DNA from: Alphaproteobacteria bacterium
GTDB taxonomy: Bacteria; Pseudomonadota; Alphaproteobacteria; Thalassobaculales; Thalassobaculaceae
Assembly (NCBI GenBank): GCA_024742275.1
Contig: JANSYS010000007.1
Location: 62,001 to 126,000, forward strand
Length of the DNA: 64,000 nucleotides
Reading direction: 5' to 3'
Part shown: positions 61,965 to 64,000 of the stretch, in pieces
How the letters are laid out: each line of letters opens with the position of its first letter
Numbering within the stretch: the stretch's first letter is position 1
Program-made: the position numbers and the translations under genes
Notes under the pieces: generated by a model
Told to the model about the DNA's origin: nothing
Seen by the model: only the letters and a program-made list of their open reading frames with translations
Database searches by the model: none

Positions 61965-63320
61965 ATGAAGATCGGCATCGTCAAGGAACGCCGAGAGGGC
62001 GAGAAACGCGTCGCAGCCTCTGCGGACACAGTTAAAAAATACTTACAGCTCGGCGCTGAAGTCGTGATCGAGTCCGGCGCGGGTGTCTCCGCCGCCGTTA
62101 CCGATGACGCGTACAGCGCGGCAGGCGCCAAGATCGTGAAGACCGCAAAGGAAGCGATCGGCAACGCCGATGTGGTCTTGAAGGTCCGCAAGCCGCTCGA
62201 AGACGAGATCGCGCTGCTCAAGACCGGTGCGCTGCTGATCTCGTTGATAGAGCCTCACAAGGATAAAGCAATCGTCGAGGCCCTGGCGAAGAAAGGCGTT
62301 CGCACCTTCGCGCTGGAGCTGGTCCCCAGGATCACCCGCGCCCAGTCCATGGACGTTCTGTCATCCCAATCGAACCTCGCCGGATATAAGGCCGTTCTGG
62401 ACGCGGCCGCCGTGTTTGGACGAGCCTTCCCGATGATGATGACCGCCGCCGGGACCGTCCCGCCGGCACGCTGCCTGGTGATGGGTGCCGGCGTCGCCGG
62501 TCTGCAGGCGATCGCCACGGCCCGCCGCCTCGGCGCCATCGTCTCGGCGACCGACGTTCGACCGGCCGCCAAGGAGCAGGTGGAGAGCCTGGGCGGCACG
62601 TTCGTCGCCGTCGAGGACGAGGAATTCAAACAAGCCGAAACCGCGGGCGGCTACGCGAAGGAGATGAGCGACGCCTACAAGAAGAAGCAGGCCGCGCTTA
62701 TCGCCGAAACCATCGCCAAGCAGGACATCGTCATCACCACCGCCCTGATCCCGGGACGTCCGGCCCCGGTGCTGGTCACCGAGGACATGGTGAAGACCAT
62801 GAAGCCCGGTTCGGTGATCGTCGACCTGGCGGTCGAGATGGGCGGGAACTGCCCGCTCTCGAAGCCGGGCGAGATCGTCGAGGCACATGGCGTCGCCATA
62901 GTCGGCCATACCAACGTCCCGAGCCGTCTCGCTGTCGATGCGAGCGCGCTCTACGCCAAGAACCTGCTGAACTTCCTCACGCCGCTTGTCGATAAGGAGA
63001 GCAAGACCCTCAAGATCGACGAGGACGATGAAATCATCAAGGCGTCGACCATCACCAAGGGCGGCGAGATCACAAACGAGCAGATCAAGGCGTTGAAGGA
63101 CGAGCCCACCGCAAAGCAGCCGACCGCGACCAAACCGGCGCCGGCCAAGGCGGAAAAGGCGAAACCCGCCGCCAGGAAGTCACCGGCAAAGAAGCCGGCT
63201 GCCAGCAAGACCGTCGCTGCGAAATCCGACGGTTCGAAGGCCGCCGCTCCGAAAGCATCCGAAACCAAGCCGGACGCGGCGCCGGGAGCCGAAAGCTCCG
63301 ACGGCGACGCGAAGGCATAA
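61965..63320 (+). CDS. pntAA: NAD(P) transhydrogenase subunit alpha part 1 with Lys/Ala-rich tail
   Basis: The NAD(H)-binding domain I of the proton-translocating transhydrogenase (split PntA). It contains [42 protein letters not shown] and the NAD fold [22 protein letters not shown]; the mobile loop region follows GGYAKEMSD. Family proteins of the split type are about 380-400 aa. Here the conserved part ends near residue 380 and a 72-residue tail rich in Lys, Ala and Pro (AKKPAASK-like, histone H1-like) continues to 451. The tail looks intrinsically disordered. It is the first gene of pntAA-pntAB-pntB, and the start has a GGGGACCC leader upstream. Confidence 0.94.
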   Translation: MKIGIVKERREGEKRVAASADTVKKYLQLGAEVVIESGAGVSAAVTDDAYSAAGAKIVKTAKEAIGNADVVLKVRKPLEDEIALLKTGALLISLIEPHKDKAIVEALAKKGVRTFALELVPRITRAQSMDVLSSQSNLAGYKAVLDAAAVFGRAFPMMMTAAGTVPPARCLVMGAGVAGLQAIATARRLGAIVSATDVRPAAKEQVESLGGTFVAVEDEEFKQAETAGGYAKEMSDAYKKKQAALIAETIAKQDIVITTALIPGRPAPVLVTEDMVKTMKPGSVIVDLAVEMGGNCPLSKPGEIVEAHGVAIVGHTNVPSRLAVDASALYAKNLLNFLTPLVDKESKTLKIDEDDEIIKASTITKGGEITNEQIKALKDEPTAKQPTATKPAPAKAEKAKPAARKSPAKKPAASKTVAAKSDGSKAAAPKASETKPDAAPGAESSDGDAKA

Positions 63321-63333
63321 GGGAGAGACGCCG

Positions 63334-63780
63334 ATGTCCGACACTTCATCTCTCGCCGACAAGCTCCGGGACCTCGCCGAAGAGGCCAGGGAGCTGGCAG
63401 CCGAGGCCGCCGGCCTCGCGTCGCAGGCGGGCTCCGCGGCGCTAGACAAGACCGTCGCCGCGACCGCCCCCATGGCGCCCGCGGCCCAGAGCGGCGCTCT
63501 GGATCCGACCGTGGTCGGCCTAACCGTCTTCGTGCTGGCCTGCTTCGTGGGCTATTACGTCGTGTGGCGGGTTACGCCGGCCCTGCATTCTCCGCTGATG
63601 GCGGTCACCAACGCGATCTCGTCGGTGATCATCGTCGGCGCGCTGATCGCGGCCGGACCGGACAGCATGAACTTCTCCTCCGTCATGGGCTTCCTCGCCG
63701 TGGTGCTGGCCAGCGTGAATATCGCCGGCGGCTTCCTGGTGACGGAGCGCATGCTCGCAATGTTCAAGAAGAAGAAGTGA
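63334..63780 (+). CDS. pntAB: NAD(P) transhydrogenase subunit alpha part 2
   Basis: A 148-aa membrane subunit of transhydrogenase domain II. An Ala/Glu-rich helical N-terminal segment (about 1-45) precedes several transmembrane helices: [19 protein letters not shown], then [21 protein letters not shown] and [24 protein letters not shown]. These match PntAB. The N-terminal leader is longer than in minimal family members, about 48 residues before the first helix. It lies 13 nt after pntAA and 16 nt before pntB. Confidence 0.94.
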   Translation: MSDTSSLADKLRDLAEEARELAAEAAGLASQAGSAALDKTVAATAPMAPAAQSGALDPTVVGLTVFVLACFVGYYVVWRVTPALHSPLMAVTNAISSVIIVGALIAAGPDSMNFSSVMGFLAVVLASVNIAGGFLVTERMLAMFKKKK

Positions 63781-63796
63781 GGGAAGGACCCAAGCA

Positions 63797-64000
63797 ATGA
63801 GTGGCACCATCTCCTCGCTTATGTACTTGGTTTCCGGCGTGTGTTTCATCATGGCGCTGCGCGGCCTGTCGCACCCGTCCACCTCGCGGGCCGGCAACTA
63901 CTACGGCATGGCCGGCATGGCCATCGCCATCATTACCACCCTGACCCTGCCGGTCGTGCAGTCCTACGAGGTGATCATCCTGGGGCTGCTGATCGGCGGC
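63797..64000 (+). CDS. pntB: NAD(P) transhydrogenase subunit beta (5' part, cut by window end)
   Basis: The first 68 codons of pntB run off the window. MSGTISSLMYLVSGVCFIMALRGLSHPSTSR is the typical PntB opening, followed by RAGNYYGMAGMAIAIITTL and the start of the next helix. PntB carries the remaining membrane helices and the NADP(H)-binding domain III. The enzyme couples proton entry to NADPH formation. Confidence 0.93.
   Translation, partial: MSGTISSLMYLVSGVCFIMALRGLSHPSTSRAGNYYGMAGMAIAIITTLTLPVVQSYEVIILGLLIGG

Overview
The window is a gene-dense, high-GC chromosomal stretch from an alphaproteobacterium. A free-living, probably marine member of the Rhodospirillales or a related order fits best. 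This placement is inferred from gene content and order: split pntAA/pntAB/pntB, the aroK-aroB block divergent from an xerD-accA block, a HAAT-type amino acid/amide importer, PAS_5-type single-domain proteins, a DMSP-lyase-family cupin, and a perfect CtrA box. No rRNA, CRISPR array, prophage, insertion sequence or integrase other than XerD was seen.

Layout. 0-2.6 kb: sugar nucleotide genes (a GmhB-like phosphatase and ManC) and a small secreted protein. 2.6-7.7 kb: a complete five-gene branched-chain amino acid/amide ABC importer on the minus strand, followed by tRNA-Arg(ACG). 8-11.5 kb: a lipoprotein, a DUF4864 protein, a phosphoribosyltransferase and a degenerate PanC-like protein. 11.8-15.5 kb: an operon of TVP38 membrane protein, flavin disulfide oxidoreductase and orphan histidine kinase. 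15.7-20.1 kb: a molybdopterin oxidoreductase, a PAS protein, and a GlxA-type regulator next to a DJ-1 enzyme. 20.3-28.3 kb: a housekeeping block (accA, xerD, aroK, aroB, CorB-like). 28.4-31.6 kb: acyl-CoA enzymes and an asparaginase. 31.7-36 kb: two tandem chemoreceptors.

36.1-43.1 kb is the most striking part. A urease operon (ureD, ureA, a ureB-ureC fusion, ureE, ureF, ureG) is preceded, with only 3 and 24 nt spacing, by a DMSP-lyase-like cupin and a TauD/TfdA dioxygenase. All eight genes look co-transcribed. Diverging from it is a sulfur-flavoured module (DUF302, YeeE/YedE transporter, Tat-exported metallo-beta-lactamase-fold protein), followed by a sulfotransferase.

46.9-50.5 kb: an operon of Rieske oxygenase, class III cyclase and MFS transporter. 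50.6-57.7 kb: a DksA-like protein, an isolated fliG, a DUF547 lipoprotein, an AEC carrier with an HNH protein, and a PatB plus D-cysteine desulfhydrase pair. 57.9-61.8 kb: tRNA-Arg(CCT), a CtrA-box-preceded PAS protein, a GST, an RlmI-like methyltransferase and a lipoprotein. The window ends inside the proton-translocating transhydrogenase operon pntAA-pntAB-pntB.

The main metabolic themes are nitrogen acquisition (amide/amino acid importer, urease, asparaginase) and sulfur handling (possible organosulfur oxygenase and lyase, YeeE/YedE, sulfotransferase, C-S lyases). Functions are family-level assignments read from motifs. No database search was run.
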